Source: Dacryopinax spathularia (taxonomy: Eukaryota; Basidiomycota; Dacrymycetes; Dacrymycetales; Dacrymycetaceae). Taken from it: a stretch of 64,000 bases of DNA. The stretch covers positions 1,054,001 through 1,118,000 of the forward strand of contig JBBPFI010000005.1 in assembly GCA_037974965.1 (NCBI GenBank), in the 5' to 3' direction. Of the stretch, positions 1-10,601 are shown one piece after another. The notes beneath the pieces are model-generated. The model saw only the letters and a program-made list of their open reading frames with translations, was not told the DNA's origin and did not search any database. The number at the start of each line of letters is the position of its first letter. Within the stretch, counting starts at the first letter, position 1. Both the position numbers and the translations under genes were made by a program.

Positions 1-467
1 TGCTTTTCATTCCATCCGGCGACGTCTCTCAGGCGGCTACAACTTTGCCTTATTCCGACTCTCTTCTGCTGACGTTGTGCGTACTTGACGAAAGCTTGTT
101 CTATCATGCTGTGTTATTCGTCTCTGTCACCGTGCCACGCTAGTGCCTTGGATGGTCGCCTCTAATACCGCCAAGGCTGCCATCATCTGCTTACCTCTGC
201 GTCTGAAGCAGCGCCTTTCTGTGCTTATCTCCCTCTTGCACCGTGTATCTTCGCATCGGATCTCGTTTCTCTGTCCTTGATTTTGCTTTTATCCGTTCTC
301 CGCTTACTGCCGATGCAAAATGATGGCCTTGCATCTGAACAAACGCCTCAGGAGTTGGGGCCTCCTCTATATAATGGCCGCTTCTGCTCAGCCTATGGAT
401 GCCTCACTCCGCTGAAGACCCACTTTGCATACTATTCTCACCCTCTTGCACCCTCGCGTTCCCAAGC
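1..467. other. Intergenic, upstream of first gene
   Basis: No convincing coding exon is seen. The stretch is pyrimidine-rich on the plus strand and contains a TATA-like motif (ctatataatgg, near 367-377) about 95 bases before the chosen start codon of the next gene, so the right part probably holds its promoter. Confidence 0.4.
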
Positions 468-1154
468 ATGTCCAGTCCCCTCCCTGAGATCAAACACTCT
501 TTCGTCCCTGTCCTGCCCGGACCGTTCTATACCGGCATTGATAAGGAGACTATTTACCTGATCTACCATAAGAAGGAGCCCAACGAAACCGACGCAACAC
601 ACCAGTGGTCATTCGTTTACTGCGACTCGATGGGTCTCACTTGGTCGTACTGTGTTGGTGCCAAACCAAATGGTCCAAACTCACCCTGGCGATGGCACCG
701 AGTTCCTTTCCGAGTGAGACGAGAAGACCTCATCTTCATTTGGCAAGTTGGGGACCAGGGCTCACTGACGTCGGAGAAGCCCCTTGGACTTGCGTTTGAT
801 GCCTGCCAGAGCAAGGCTGGCCAATATCGTGATCCCTTTCAGAGTACAGACGAGGCGAGAGTCCTGCTCCAGAACCAGCAAGCAGATGCCAGGCACTGGT
901 TTGACGTCCTGCATTGGCTACATGAAAACCACCAGTTTGACCACCCGATTTTATGGACAACATGGAGTTACGAGCCAGATGATTATAGGGGTTTGTGGGA
1001 GCCAGTTGAGATGCAGGCATCGCTCGCTGCATTGTCTCACCATCAAAAACAACTGCCCCAGTTCTCCTTCTTCATAGCAGAGGACGGTGTGATACTACCT
1101 TGCGAGATGGTTGAGTGCACCGATTTCCAGTGGCTCGATCCCTACACCCTTTAA
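468..1154 (+). CDS. Hypothetical protein, about 228 aa, single exon
   Basis: An uninterrupted frame of about 228 codons starts at MSSPLPEIKH and ends at DPYTL. An in-frame ATG lies further upstream at 399, but the one at 468 was preferred because the extra leader is low-quality and the TATA-like motif then sits at a usual distance. There is no signal peptide or membrane segment. The protein is rich in Trp, His and acidic residues (DARHWFDVLHWLHENHQFDH in the middle), which suggests a soluble globular protein. The family is not recognised. The neighbouring arylsulfotransferase gene ends about 490 bases downstream on the other strand, so the two genes converge. Confidence 0.6.
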   Translation: MSSPLPEIKHSFVPVLPGPFYTGIDKETIYLIYHKKEPNETDATHQWSFVYCDSMGLTWSYCVGAKPNGPNSPWRWHRVPFRVRREDLIFIWQVGDQGSLTSEKPLGLAFDACQSKAGQYRDPFQSTDEARVLLQNQQADARHWFDVLHWLHENHQFDHPILWTTWSYEPDDYRGLWEPVEMQASLAALSHHQKQLPQFSFFIAEDGVILPCEMVECTDFQWLDPYTL

Positions 1155-1639
1155 CACATTGACAAGTGCTGGCTCCAGACCTCACCAGTGGAAGGTGTTT
1201 AGCACATGCATTTGCATAATATAGTCTGGCAGAAGTACAGTTCTGCACGATGATGAGCAGAGCCAAATACAGTATGCACCAGGCCCCCAATGACCATCAA
1301 TTACCATCCTCACTTTAGTCGCTCACCTGAATGCTTTCCACTTGAAAGATGCTTGCATGAATGGAAGACCAGCCAGGAGGCCCTCTGATACAGGGGGCAG
1401 CAACGTGGCACACATTCAATGCAAGTACATAGCTGCCGATCATTCATTATGATTGTTCCCTACAGCAATGCTTACAGCACAAATCTTTTCCAGACCCATT
1501 GTCTCCATTCCTGACAGACGACTGGTGGTGTGCCAGTATTTACTGGAAATATTGTACACGAGGATAATAACAGCTCTCAATAGAAGAGTCCTTGCATGTA
1601 CTGAACCGTTCCCACACAACCATCTGAAAATCGGCCCTT
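1155..1639. other. Convergent intergenic space
   Basis: This lies between the stops of two convergent genes. It is AT-richer than its neighbours and carries no exon-like frame. It probably contains both 3' untranslated regions. Confidence 0.4.
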
Positions 1640-3560
1640 TTACGCCATGAACAGCAGCACCGCGCCCAGCGTAACCAACGAAACGCTCGCTGAATGCCCA
1701 ATGACGCTTTTCCCCGCAGCGCTACTGCTCGACCCGCCGGAACCTCCGCTGGAGCTCGTCCCGTTCGTCCCCGACGGACAGCTCGCCAAAACACCAATGC
1801 TCGAGGTATTCGCAGTCGCCCACACCTCCGTCGTCCCCAAGCACGTGCCATTCCCAGCAATCGCCGCCGCAGCATAAAACTGCCCTCCCCCCACCAAAGG
1901 CATGGTCGTCTCAAACCCGCTCTTCGTGACGTTTCCCACCACCCCCAGCTGGGACGAGCTATTCCCCCCTAACAATGCCCAGGTGCGCACTTCCGTAGCG
2001 CCGTTCCAGCTCGCGAACCCGTTCCCATTCCCGTCGAGTGCGAAATCTGGGTTGGTAAGCGGTTTACCGACCCAGGACTGCTTGAACGCCCTATAGCTCT
2101 GGGCAGTGCTGTTATCGCTCGCGAAGTGGACTTCGTATAGCAGCTCCCCGGCCTGGGAGAACTCGGAATAGTAGGGCTGTGCACCCCAGCCGATGAAGGC
2201 GTTCCCGTTCGAGAGGATGGATGTTGAACCTTGGGAGGCGGCGGTGAGTCCGAACGGTGCCGGGTATTCTTGGATCAACGTAGCTGTCATTGCGCTCGTG
2301 TCGATCTCGAGGATCATCCCCCTCGCAACTGGGTCACCCGGTTGGGCGCCGCTGCCGCCGTCGGCGTTGTCGAACAGGGAGATACGGAATGGATTCGAGG
2401 TATCGGCCGATAGGAAGCGTGCATGGTGCTGGAACCAGAAGGTTGTACTACCGCTGTGTTAGTCTACCAGAATAAGCGGTGGGTGGGCGCGACGAAAAAC
2501 GTACTTAGTGCCCATTGTAAAGTTCGATGCCATACCGCCGAGTCTCCACTTGATCTCCCCAGATGTATGGTCAACCAGATAGAGCGTACTGGGCCCCCGC
2601 AATGAGACCAGATAATCTCCATTCGCGTCTTTGTCGATCGAGTTGATATGACAGCTGCCCTCTGAGGTCAGCTGCTTCTAGCAGCAACAAGGAAACGACG
2701 CACTAGTCAAATGGGTTGTCCGAGCTGTTCCCAACAGTTGGGTCTGAGAACCCAAAGTAGGTCTCGCTGACTGCAACATGCTCCAAGCTTCTCCACTCAA
2801 ACAAGAGGTCGCCGCTCCCAAGGTCGATCTCCTGGAAGACGCAGTCCCATGTAAAACCCTCCTCTGGCCCGCCCAGGGAGGAGAGATCGGCGGGCTCGAC
2901 CCGCCAGGACTCAACGATAGCGGTGTTGTTGGGCGTTAGGACGAACTCGTGGAAGTCGGATGTGTTGGCAGTTTGGTTGAGGGAGGAGACGGTGGTGAGG
3001 ACTTGATAGGATTGGTCGAGGACAACCCACTAAGCGGCCGGTCAGCACCGGTGATGGAAGCTGGTAGAAGAACTCACGTAGCCCTCGCCAAAGCCTGCAC
3101 TGGAGAATGTCCCTGTCCTCGACCCTCAGCACAATTTCTGTGAAGGGAAAGAACGGGACGCACCCTGGAACAAACTTAGAACCGGCTCGCCCTGGTACTC
3201 CTGCACAATCAGGTCCATACTATTCCCCCAGTCGATCTCTCCACTCCACACCACGCTCCCCTCATTGTCCAATATTAAAGGTGCGCCAAATGCTGCCTCC
3301 ACGCCGCGGTATGCGATAAGGGTGTAATTGGCGCTGATGGAGGACGCATTGGCAGACGACGAGCCCGTGACGATGTTCACCGCCGGGGGATGTAGTGGGG
3401 AGGAGGTGAAGTTTTGCGTTGGTGAGATTCCCAGGTCGCCGGCGTCGTATTCCGCGGAGGCGGAGTATACGGTGTCTGCTCGCACATGCTGCCAGAACAG
3501 CGGTAGCGAGAAGAAGGCAGCGAGCAGAGGTCCACGTGCAGAGACCGTATCCACTCGCAT
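1640..3560 (-). CDS. Arylsulfotransferase (ASST-type) family protein, secreted or GPI-anchored
   Basis: The gene runs leftwards over several exons (first 3164-3560, last ending at 1640). The N-terminus has a hydrophobic signal segment (LLAAFFSLPLFW). Family hallmarks follow: GEPVLSLFQG, an FHEFVLTPNNTA block, WDCVFQEIDLGSGDLLFEW, then HINSIDKDANGDYLVSLRG and GEIKWRLGG, which is the classic Arylsulfotran_2 core. FWFQHHARF and a long beta-propeller-like C-terminal exon come next. The end is Gly/Ser-rich followed by a hydrophobic tail (SLVTLGAVLLFMA), suggesting GPI anchoring. Bacterial members move sulfate between phenols; fungal members are uncharacterised, so the substrate is unknown. The first exon begins at MRVDTVSARG; the frame further upstream has no ATG. 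Confidence 0.8.
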
Positions 3561-4902
3561 TTCTCCTGCCAACGACGATCAGAACGGGCAGCGAAGAGGA
3601 GCAGGAAGGGCGTACAGAGAGGACTACTACCTGCCTATTTGTAGAATAATCATGCCAGCAAAATGATCCGCCTGGGTCCAAGAGGAAGGGTATTCTTGCG
3701 GAAGATCGTGGGGTTCGGCCCATCCGCAGCAGGCGGGGAGATGGCGGCGAGGGCGTGGAGGAATGTCTAACGATCCTTCGTTTCCTGTTGATTCGAGATA
3801 GACTCCGTTACAAGCGATCCACCGGGCGTCTGCGAAGGGATGTTATCAGAGAACCGAGGAGGTATGACGCTGGCAGGATCGCAACTTACAGTTTTCACAC
3901 CACGCGTTCCTGGCCTTTCTTCCTCGTGCAACATTCCGCCCGATTACTCGTGCTTGTTGGTACACGCATGCCTTGACTTAGTCCAGCTTCCTAGGAACAG
4001 CTCCTCTGCTGACGTTGGTGTAGAATACCGATCAACGCCATCGTGTAATGCTGCATTCCCGATAGTGAATGCGCAGCACGCGGTTCAGGGCACGCGAGCA
4101 GTTCTATATCGGGAGCTCGTGACGGTCCTTTCCATTCCCACACCCGGTATCGGTCTCTCTCATTCCGCTATGGGATGCTTTCGCTGTGAAAACTTTATCC
4201 AGGCAGAGCGGGTCGGTGGTTCGGAGTTATGACCAGGATAATGCACGATGGCCAGGTTGGGCAGCGCTGGTGCTCGCGGTGCGCCTATTTTTAGACGCGG
4301 ATCGAACGGTTTCATTTTTGCCGATGAGTTGTTGGACATTAAAATGTACGACGAACGAGTCAAAAAGCAAGTCAAGGTCGTTCAACACAGCTGCACGATG
4401 TCAGGTCTTCGGGAAGATGCGGAGAACCCGCGTTCTGAAAGTGACAGCACATCAGACGACGCGCGTTCCAAGGAACATAAGAGCAGTCGTCCGACCCCTT
4501 CTGCATCTACGCCACCGATTCATTCAAGCCATACCGTCCACAGTACTGTTGTATGTCGTATTCGGGGAAGGACATATTTCGGAGACAATGGACTGCGCAT
4601 TTGTCCGATCACTTTCCCTGGTCAACGACCAGGTTTTCGGTGAGGGCGAAAAATACATCCGGATCGGCACAAGCGCCGGATTATCTTTCGGTTCGTTACT
4701 TAGTCATACCGAATGACTATTCCGTGTCCGAGGCAGCCGTGGACACGGAGTGTCCGATCGCAATCGGGCGGAGGCAAATATTGTGGGGGTTATCAGCGTA
4801 GCGAGGTGAGGGTCGGTTCGTTTCCCCTCAGTCTCGTACCATCGTCTGCCCGCCTTTACTCGTCGCCTCGAAATCCTCTTCGACTCGAACTAGCGACATA
4901 CG
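3561..4902. other. Long intergenic stretch at the left edge of the accessory island
   Basis: Several short overlapping frames exist on the plus strand (for example 4248-4643), but none has a recognisable motif or a clear exon chain. Two features stand out: the 10-base palindrome TTCCTAGGAA near 3990, and an inverted-repeat cluster at 4721-4755 listed separately. The right end holds the promoter of the first GRF zinc-finger gene. Confidence 0.35.
4721..4755. repeat. Overlapping inverted repeats at the island margin
   Basis: TCCGTGTCC (4721-4729) pairs perfectly with GGACACGGA (4741-4749), leaving an 11-base loop. The right arm can instead pair with the following GTGTCC (4750-4755) around a three-base loop, so two mutually exclusive hairpins exist. 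They sit about 150 bases before the first GRF gene. Role unknown: a terminator, regulatory hairpin or element end are all possible. Confidence 0.6.
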
Positions 4903-5802
4903 ATGGAGGCCGTCGAAGCCGGTAATATCCTCAAGCAGAACGCCACGATGCCGTGGTTGTATTGTAAGTGTGGGGTGTGTTGTATGCTGCGCGTTAGCGA
5001 CGCGCCCGGGAGCGATGGCAAGTTGTTCTATAGTAAGTAACATATTCGTGTATGCGCATATACGCTAACATAATCGTACAGAGTGTCCCGCGGTGGGCGG
5101 AAAGTTGAAGTGCGACGTCAATGGTGGGCAGCGGTTAGCCTGTCAGGTCGCGGCGCTGATCATTCGAAGAGTGGGTGTCGGACGTCGCCTTGAAAGCCGA
5201 CGTGCCGGAGGATGCGACCATCGTTCCTCCTCGCAAGGCAGGCCACCGTCGCCTGCTCACGGATGGATTCGAGATTGCGCCAGGCAACCTGTTGTGCGCC
5301 GCCGAGGAGATCGTCTTGTCCTCGTTGCCTGTCGGCGTCCTTCGTCGCGATAGCGTTGGTGGTGTGAAGCGGACCGCCGGCGAAGCGGGTGTCGAGGGCG
5401 GGGACTCTGAGGCGAAGATGTTGAAGGCGGAACCCGCGCACGACGCGTTCGAGGTGGACCGTGAGAGCGTACGTTTTCCTTCGTTAACGTTGGACAGTGT
5501 TGTTGATCATTGCGCAGAGCGTCTCCACGACTTATTCGGAGATTTTCGAGGGCTACAAGCCGCCCGTCTCCGACGAAATGCTCGGCATGTTGAAAGGCCT
5601 GCCCGACTTGTTGGGCTCGACCGCCTCGTCCGACACGGCCGTCTCGTCCGACGTTCTTCGCGTGTGCAAGGACTTGCCCGAGTTGGTCGGTTCGTTGGTG
5701 AAACGGATTAAGAAGACGGAGGCCAAGTTGAAGAAGCGGAGTGGTGAAGTGCAGATGTACCGCGAGCTGGCGGAACGCGTCGGCGCCGGAGAGGAGGTTT
5801 GA
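4903..5802 (+). CDS. GRF zinc-finger/coiled-coil protein 1 (type I)
   Basis: Four exons (4903-5032, 5082-5123, 5170-5468, 5518-5802) give 251 aa. The finger reads WLYCKCG ... GKLFY-KCP ... KCDVNEWVSD, matching the GRF pattern CxCG, then Phe/Tyr-x-Cys, then Cys-x4-Trp with a following acidic residue. Introns fall just before the third Cys and between the last Cys and Trp, as in five sister genes. A PPRKAGH block follows, also seen in type I sisters as PPGYAGH and LPGEAGH. The last exon holds LKGLPDLL, an acidic/Ser linker and a heptad-like helix (RIKKTEAKLKKRSGEVQMYR). GRF fingers in other proteins (TOP3A, NEIL3, APE2, TTF2) bind single-stranded nucleic acid; a similar role here is inference. 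Confidence 0.75.
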
Positions 5803-6247
5803 GTCGGCGAATCGGTCATGTAATTTTCTGTGGGGCCATGTAATGTTCTGTGTGTACCGTTCATATCCGTAGTTCCGTGCTGTTTGATACCACTTGGGGT
5901 TAATGCATGTGTGAACCAGTACATCTTCTCCGCCGATGACGACTCATCCGCATTTATCCGTGATCGAGAAGATAGGGGACGCGTTTGACGATTCAAGTCA
6001 TTAAGTCGGGATTTCCATTCGTTCTGGGGTTGGTTGTTCCGCTGTGAAGCCAACTCCTGATCGGTTCGTTCTTGTGTTGTTAAGTCATAGTGAGTCGTTC
6101 GGGCTGGTTTCGTTTCGTATCTCCTATTCTAAACGGTATAAGTTCCCGTGCTGTTTCATTAACGTATCGATATATTCTAATCGCCTCCAGTTGCCCCGAA
6201 CCAGCCCGGATCGCTGTTGTCTACGCACGCACTCCCTCCCCGAGACG
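5803..6247. other. Intergenic between GRF genes 1 and 2
   Basis: No exon-like frame beyond shadows. Pyrimidine-rich stretches and the motif cgtatcgatatattc near 6164 precede the next start codon, so this is probably the terminator of gene 1 and the promoter of gene 2. Confidence 0.4.
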
Positions 6248-7681
6248 ATGTCTCATTACACGCAACCGTCTGTACCTTGGCCGTATTGCTTGTGCGGTTT
6301 CCCTGCGGTGGAACTGATGTCGAAGCGTCACCTGTCCGAGGGACAGATCTTTTTCAGTAAGTCGTACTGCCGTGTATGCGCGACTTCGCTAACACGCCGT
6401 CCATGTAGAATGCCCTCGGACTGGTCAACAATGCGGCCTCTGGCGTATGCGTTCTCGTTTGGCAAGTCCGATATCGGTCTGACGAGTTGGTTAGTATGGT
6501 TGCATACCTATTACAAGACGAATGGATTCCCTCTGGACGGTCGTCCGATCCCACCCGGTGAGAAGGGCCATCGTGCACACCTCTTCAATGGTGTGCAGTT
6601 GGCGATCGGTGGGGCGTTTGACGATGCGGTCTTCACTGTTAAGCGGTTCCTTCCGGATCAATCTGTATTTGACTTGATTGACCCGTCTAATCCTGCCCGT
6701 GGTGTGCGCGCATTCGATGGCGTGGCGGATCATCTGACTGGCCGGTGAGTGTCGTGCTGGATGAACCGAATACGCTTGGATTAACGCCTGTCTACAAGCG
6801 GATCTGCCCGTTCGTCCTCGAGCCACGCGTCCGCTGCTCGTTCGTCCTCGAGCCAGGCGTCCGTTGCGTCCGGCGGCGGCTTCAGCAAGGTGAAGGTCGA
6901 GCAGCCGTCCTCGAACCCGGCGAGTGCACAATGCGGCGTGAAGCGACCCGCGGTAGACGAGGACGATGACCGTAAAGTAAAGGCACGTCTGTGTAGCGCC
7001 GATCGTAAGGGCAAAGGAAAAGAGGTCGGGGATCGTGCTGGTTGGTTCGTGAGTGTTTGCTGATTCATTGTGCCATTTGTAGGTCGTCGCGGATGACGGC
7101 GGTGCCCTGAAGACCGAGCCGGTACGTTCCCCGAGGGTCTCGCTGGTGTTTCTGATGATGTCGCAGGAGGTGTGGGTTCTCGAAGACGACGACGTTTCGT
7201 GTGATGAGCTGTCCACGGTACGTATCCTATGCGCTGTAGTTGGTTCACATCTTACTACGTCCTCGTTGTGCGGTAGGGTGCGGTCACGTCGCATCTGCCT
7301 TCGTTGATCTCCGGTCGTTCCTCGGGGGGAACCAACTCCCACAGTGTTGGAAGGACGGTGCCATCCGTCCCGTCTCACGTGTCCCGCACGGCTTCGGTTG
7401 CGATGCCAACTTCGGTTGCTGAGTCCGCTGTCGCGACGAGGGGTACAGAGGGGGTCGACGTTGTTGCGTCTTTAAGCGAGCGATTGGCGGCGGGTCGGTA
7501 CGAGGAGAGCACGTCGGTGGACCCGGACTTCATCAGAACGATTGGTTCGCTCCCGCAGCTCTTCGAACGGCTGCGAGTAGAGCGGGACGCCCTGTTGCAT
7601 CTCATAGAAGAGAAGGATCGTCTCATCCAGACTTTGCAGGGCGAGGTGGACGCGTGGCACGCTAGGTCTAGGGCCGACTGA
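6248..7681 (+). CDS. GRF zinc-finger/coiled-coil protein 2 (type II)
   Basis: Exon 1 (6248-6356) encodes VPWPYCLCGFPAVEL and SEGQIFF. Exon 2 (6409-6444, 36 nt) encodes KCPRTGQQCGLW. Exon 3 from 6495 continues LWLHTYYKTNGFPLDGRPIP, ending at 6744. Together they form a GRF finger CxCG...FF-KC...C-x4-W. A Ser-rich basic linker follows (about 6800-7030, with a 27-base direct repeat SSSSHASAAR/SSSSQASVAS), then acidic segments, and a final exon ending in FERLRVERDALLHLIEEKDR and LQTLQGEVDAW, a strong coiled coil. The middle exon borders between 6745 and 7270 are approximate. The exon 1 and exon 2 lengths are identical to those of GRF protein 5, and the PLDGRPIPP block is almost the same, so these two are close paralogues on opposite strands. 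Confidence 0.72.
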
Positions 7682-7778
7682 CGGGAGACATAACGCATAG
7701 TACGATAGCGCGACATCCTACTTTACATGGCAAAGTATAGTACGCGTAGACAGCACGATGTGAGACCTGCCTTGATAG

Positions 7779-8780
7779 TTACCAGTCTACTTCTACATTG
7801 CTTGAGTACAGTCCGTCCGCGCTTGCGGCCTTGATAACAGTGACCGTGCGCAACTGGAATGTCGCGTGATAGTGACGTTCTGTAGCGGGTTCATCATCGG
7901 CATCGAAGCGCTTGCGAAGTCGGAGTTCTTCCACTACGAGGTCACCACGACGAAGGTTTGCTGGGTCCAGAGGTACTCTGTTGCGTAATCCGTCTGTCGT
8001 AGTGTACACCGCGTTGAATGGTTTCGGCTGTCCCGGTGTTATTCGCAACCGGAGCGTGCAACGTGGCGCACTTACATTCGCCTGCCGGCTGGCATCCTTT
8101 TTGTTCGGTTCGAAAGGAATCTGCATTCGTCCAGCGATGATGGTACTGTAGCTGTGCCGGGTCGCGTCTATAGCGTTTTCAGTGCGGATAGTTCTGTTTC
8201 CAAGGCATGGACCTACGCGTGGGAGGATAGCTGTACTGGTTCAACAGACGCGCAGCGGCTTCGCTGTCGGTCTCCGAAAGGGGTCGAATGCTTATCCACA
8301 CCCTCGGCAACGGTTTCCCTTCGGAGTCGAATAGGGACAGTGAGTAGATGTACCCGCAGACGTATATGGACACGGCAAAGTTGCGATCGTTGACGAGGAA
8401 GTTGGACATGTTGAAGCTGGTTTGCTGTGTACCGAATTTGAGATCGTCCGGCACCTTCGTGATATAGTATGACCCGCGGTCTCGATTATGCTCGTTTCGC
8501 ATCGTCTTGATGCGCCTGAACATGCCGCATAAGCACATCCGCACTGCCGATGTTACAACTACGCACGATTTCAATGTGTCGTCCAACCCGAATAGGTCGA
8601 GGTCCTCCGTGTCCGGCTCGCTGCAGAGAATGAGGTGGGTCGCTGTGTGGTTACGCTGGCGTACAGGTGCAGTTCATTGGGGACGCTATTGTCCTCGGTC
8701 GCAGTCGCCGCTTCGCTCGGTGGGGAAGATCTAAAGAAGGTAATGGAGGCAACTGCAACGGTACTAGCGGGGCTGCTCAC
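7779..8780 (-). CDS. Unrecognised island protein with beta-rich C-terminus, possible CxCG finger
   Basis: The gene reads leftwards from MSSPASTVAV (8780). A short intron after NELHL joins it to EPDTEDLDLFGLDD and then VRMCLCGMFRR...NRDRGSYY, which resembles the first half of a GRF finger (CxCG...NxxRGxxYY); the later cysteines are not evident. Further on come DRNFAVSIYVCGYIYSLSLF and, in the last exon (7779-8126), CTLRLRITPG ... RRGDLVVEELRLRKRF ... HYHATFQLRTVTVI, a pattern of alternating strands like an OB-type fold. Additional coding sequence may extend up to 9260. The family is not recognised, and a nucleic-acid-binding role is only a guess. It ends tail to tail with GRF gene 2, 98 bases apart. 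Confidence 0.45.
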
Positions 8781-9320
8781 GGAATCGTAGTTTCCGTTGC
8801 GTCGGCCAGAACATCGTCAGCCTGATGGACCGTTGGTCGGACGTGCTCCTCATTTCGTGCTCTTGGCCATCGTGAGTCGTAAGCAGGAGATTGTGAGCAC
8901 CGTAGGACGTACGACTTGGTTGGGGATGGAACCGTGGCCGGATGGCTACGCTTCTTCTGTTGAGGCGCCATGCCTACTGTTTCTTGTATCGGATGCTGCA
9001 CAGGTGGTATGTTCCTCGGATTCCTGTCGTATCTATAAGCGTTCGCGTCGAGGTTTGACCGGGGCGAGTTCCACATTACTCATCGTCTCGTAAGCGGGGC
9101 CCGAAGCGTTATTTTGTTGGGTGGAGGCTCCACGCGCGATTTGTATTGTGTCAGTCAATTGACGGGTGATCCCGTTACAAGTCAGACTGTAGCGGTCCGG
9201 TTTGTCCATATCCGCGGCAATGTCCGATTCGGGTTCATACCGCTCCAGATAGAGGGTCAACCCGTTCTGTTATTAAAACGGTAGGTTGTGCGGCCTGGCC
9301 TGGCACGCTACTTCACAGGT

Positions 9321-10353
9321 ATGGCGATGTTCATACGAGGTAGGCGACTTGTTTCCCTGTTACTGTGCTCGTTCACGCGGCATATCATAGCGGACAACGG
9401 CGAACTGCTTCGGGACACGTGGGGTTTTCCGGAAGCTGTACTATTCAATGAGACAAGCGAACGAGTCCGGTGCTTTCCTAGTGACTATGGAGACGTTTGT
9501 GACATGCTCGCGCTCGTGCCCAAGCTTGGCCCGACCGAGCCGGCCCACGATCGCGACGTTGTGTTGCGCTCGGAGGGAAGTGACGGTCAGTGCGTAGCGA
9601 CTCTTCGTATGCAGGGCTTCGTTGCCAAGTGCACTCTCGGTGTTCTGGGGGATTGGGATGGGTGAGTGTCCAGCGCTCTGACGTTGACGTTATTGAGCTC
9701 GCGTGCAGGACGTTAAAAGGATGCGTTTCGGCATCCAATACGGTGTTTTTGGAGCCGGGTAGCGGCGCGTTCGCCGAGCAATGGAGAGCTACATGGAAGG
9801 CCGTCAGAGACGTCCGACGCCTCGTTTCCGCCGAGTCGCATCTGGCGCCTCTGGATCGTGTTCCTACGAGTGAGATGGATACGATTCGTTGTTCGAAGCG
9901 AGTGTTCCGAAAGGTTAGTTGGAGTTGGTGCGATAAGAAGCCGGTTACTGATGTGCGTTCCACCAGGCTGGAAGTTCCCGTCCCCTTGCTTCTCGCAGCA
10001 TTGACGATAGTGTCACTAGAATGAGTCTCCAGAGGGTAGAGAGGGTTTGGGTGCGGGATGAGGAGGTACAATTCTGCCTTCGGCGGCCGAACGGGCGCCT
10101 ATCTCGCTGCAACCCCGCCGTGTTTTCGCAGGGCGACTTCGTGGACGTCGGCGTGACGTTCGATGTCGTCCGAAGGGCTGCGGGTGTGAACGTGTACGTG
10201 CGCCTCGAGCATATGTACCTGCTTGCCAGCGTCGTCGATTTCAATGCCGCTGTGAGTGAAATGCGTTCCAATAGACCTGCCATTGATGTTTTTTGTACGG
10301 TAGAGCATTGCATCAATCCGCGGCGAGGCTGTCGAACCCGTTGCGGGTCGTAG
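9321..10353 (+). CDS. Unrecognised island protein, about 310 aa
   Basis: Three exons fit in frame: 9321-9661, 9709-9913 and 9967-10353. The protein starts MAMFIRGRRL and ends RTRCGS. The last exon contains GDFVDVGVTFDVVRRAAGVN followed by VYVRLEHMYLLASV. This resembles the RRGDLVVEELRLRKR...FQLRTVTVI block of the divergent neighbour at 7779-8780 (Gly-Asp-hydrophobic-Val, basic loop, then two strands), so the pair may share a fold, although the similarity is weak. No signal peptide or membrane segment. The first ATG of the frame was chosen; an upstream exon cannot be excluded in the short divergent space. Confidence 0.5.
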
Positions 10354-10601
10354 AGCGGCGGCATCGCTGGTGTACTTTGAGGAGGAGTAACCGTGGGTCA
10401 TTTTGAGACGCGGACCGGTCTGCTGACACAGCACACTAGCGAAGAGACGTCGTAAGTGGAGGCGGGGCGACCGTGAAAAGGGTGAGGTGCTTATTCGGGC
10501 GGATTCAAATGCTTGTCGATTTAGTCTTCTTGCTATATATTAGCAGCGGCGGGTCGTCCTCCGCCCCCATTGCGTTAGCCCGTCTGTTTTCTCCTGTCCC
10601 C

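Noticed and set aside
399-467. Upstream ATG giving a longer first protein (251 aa)
   Set aside because: The added leader has no motif and is skewed in composition. The later ATG at 468 has a better-placed TATA-like motif.
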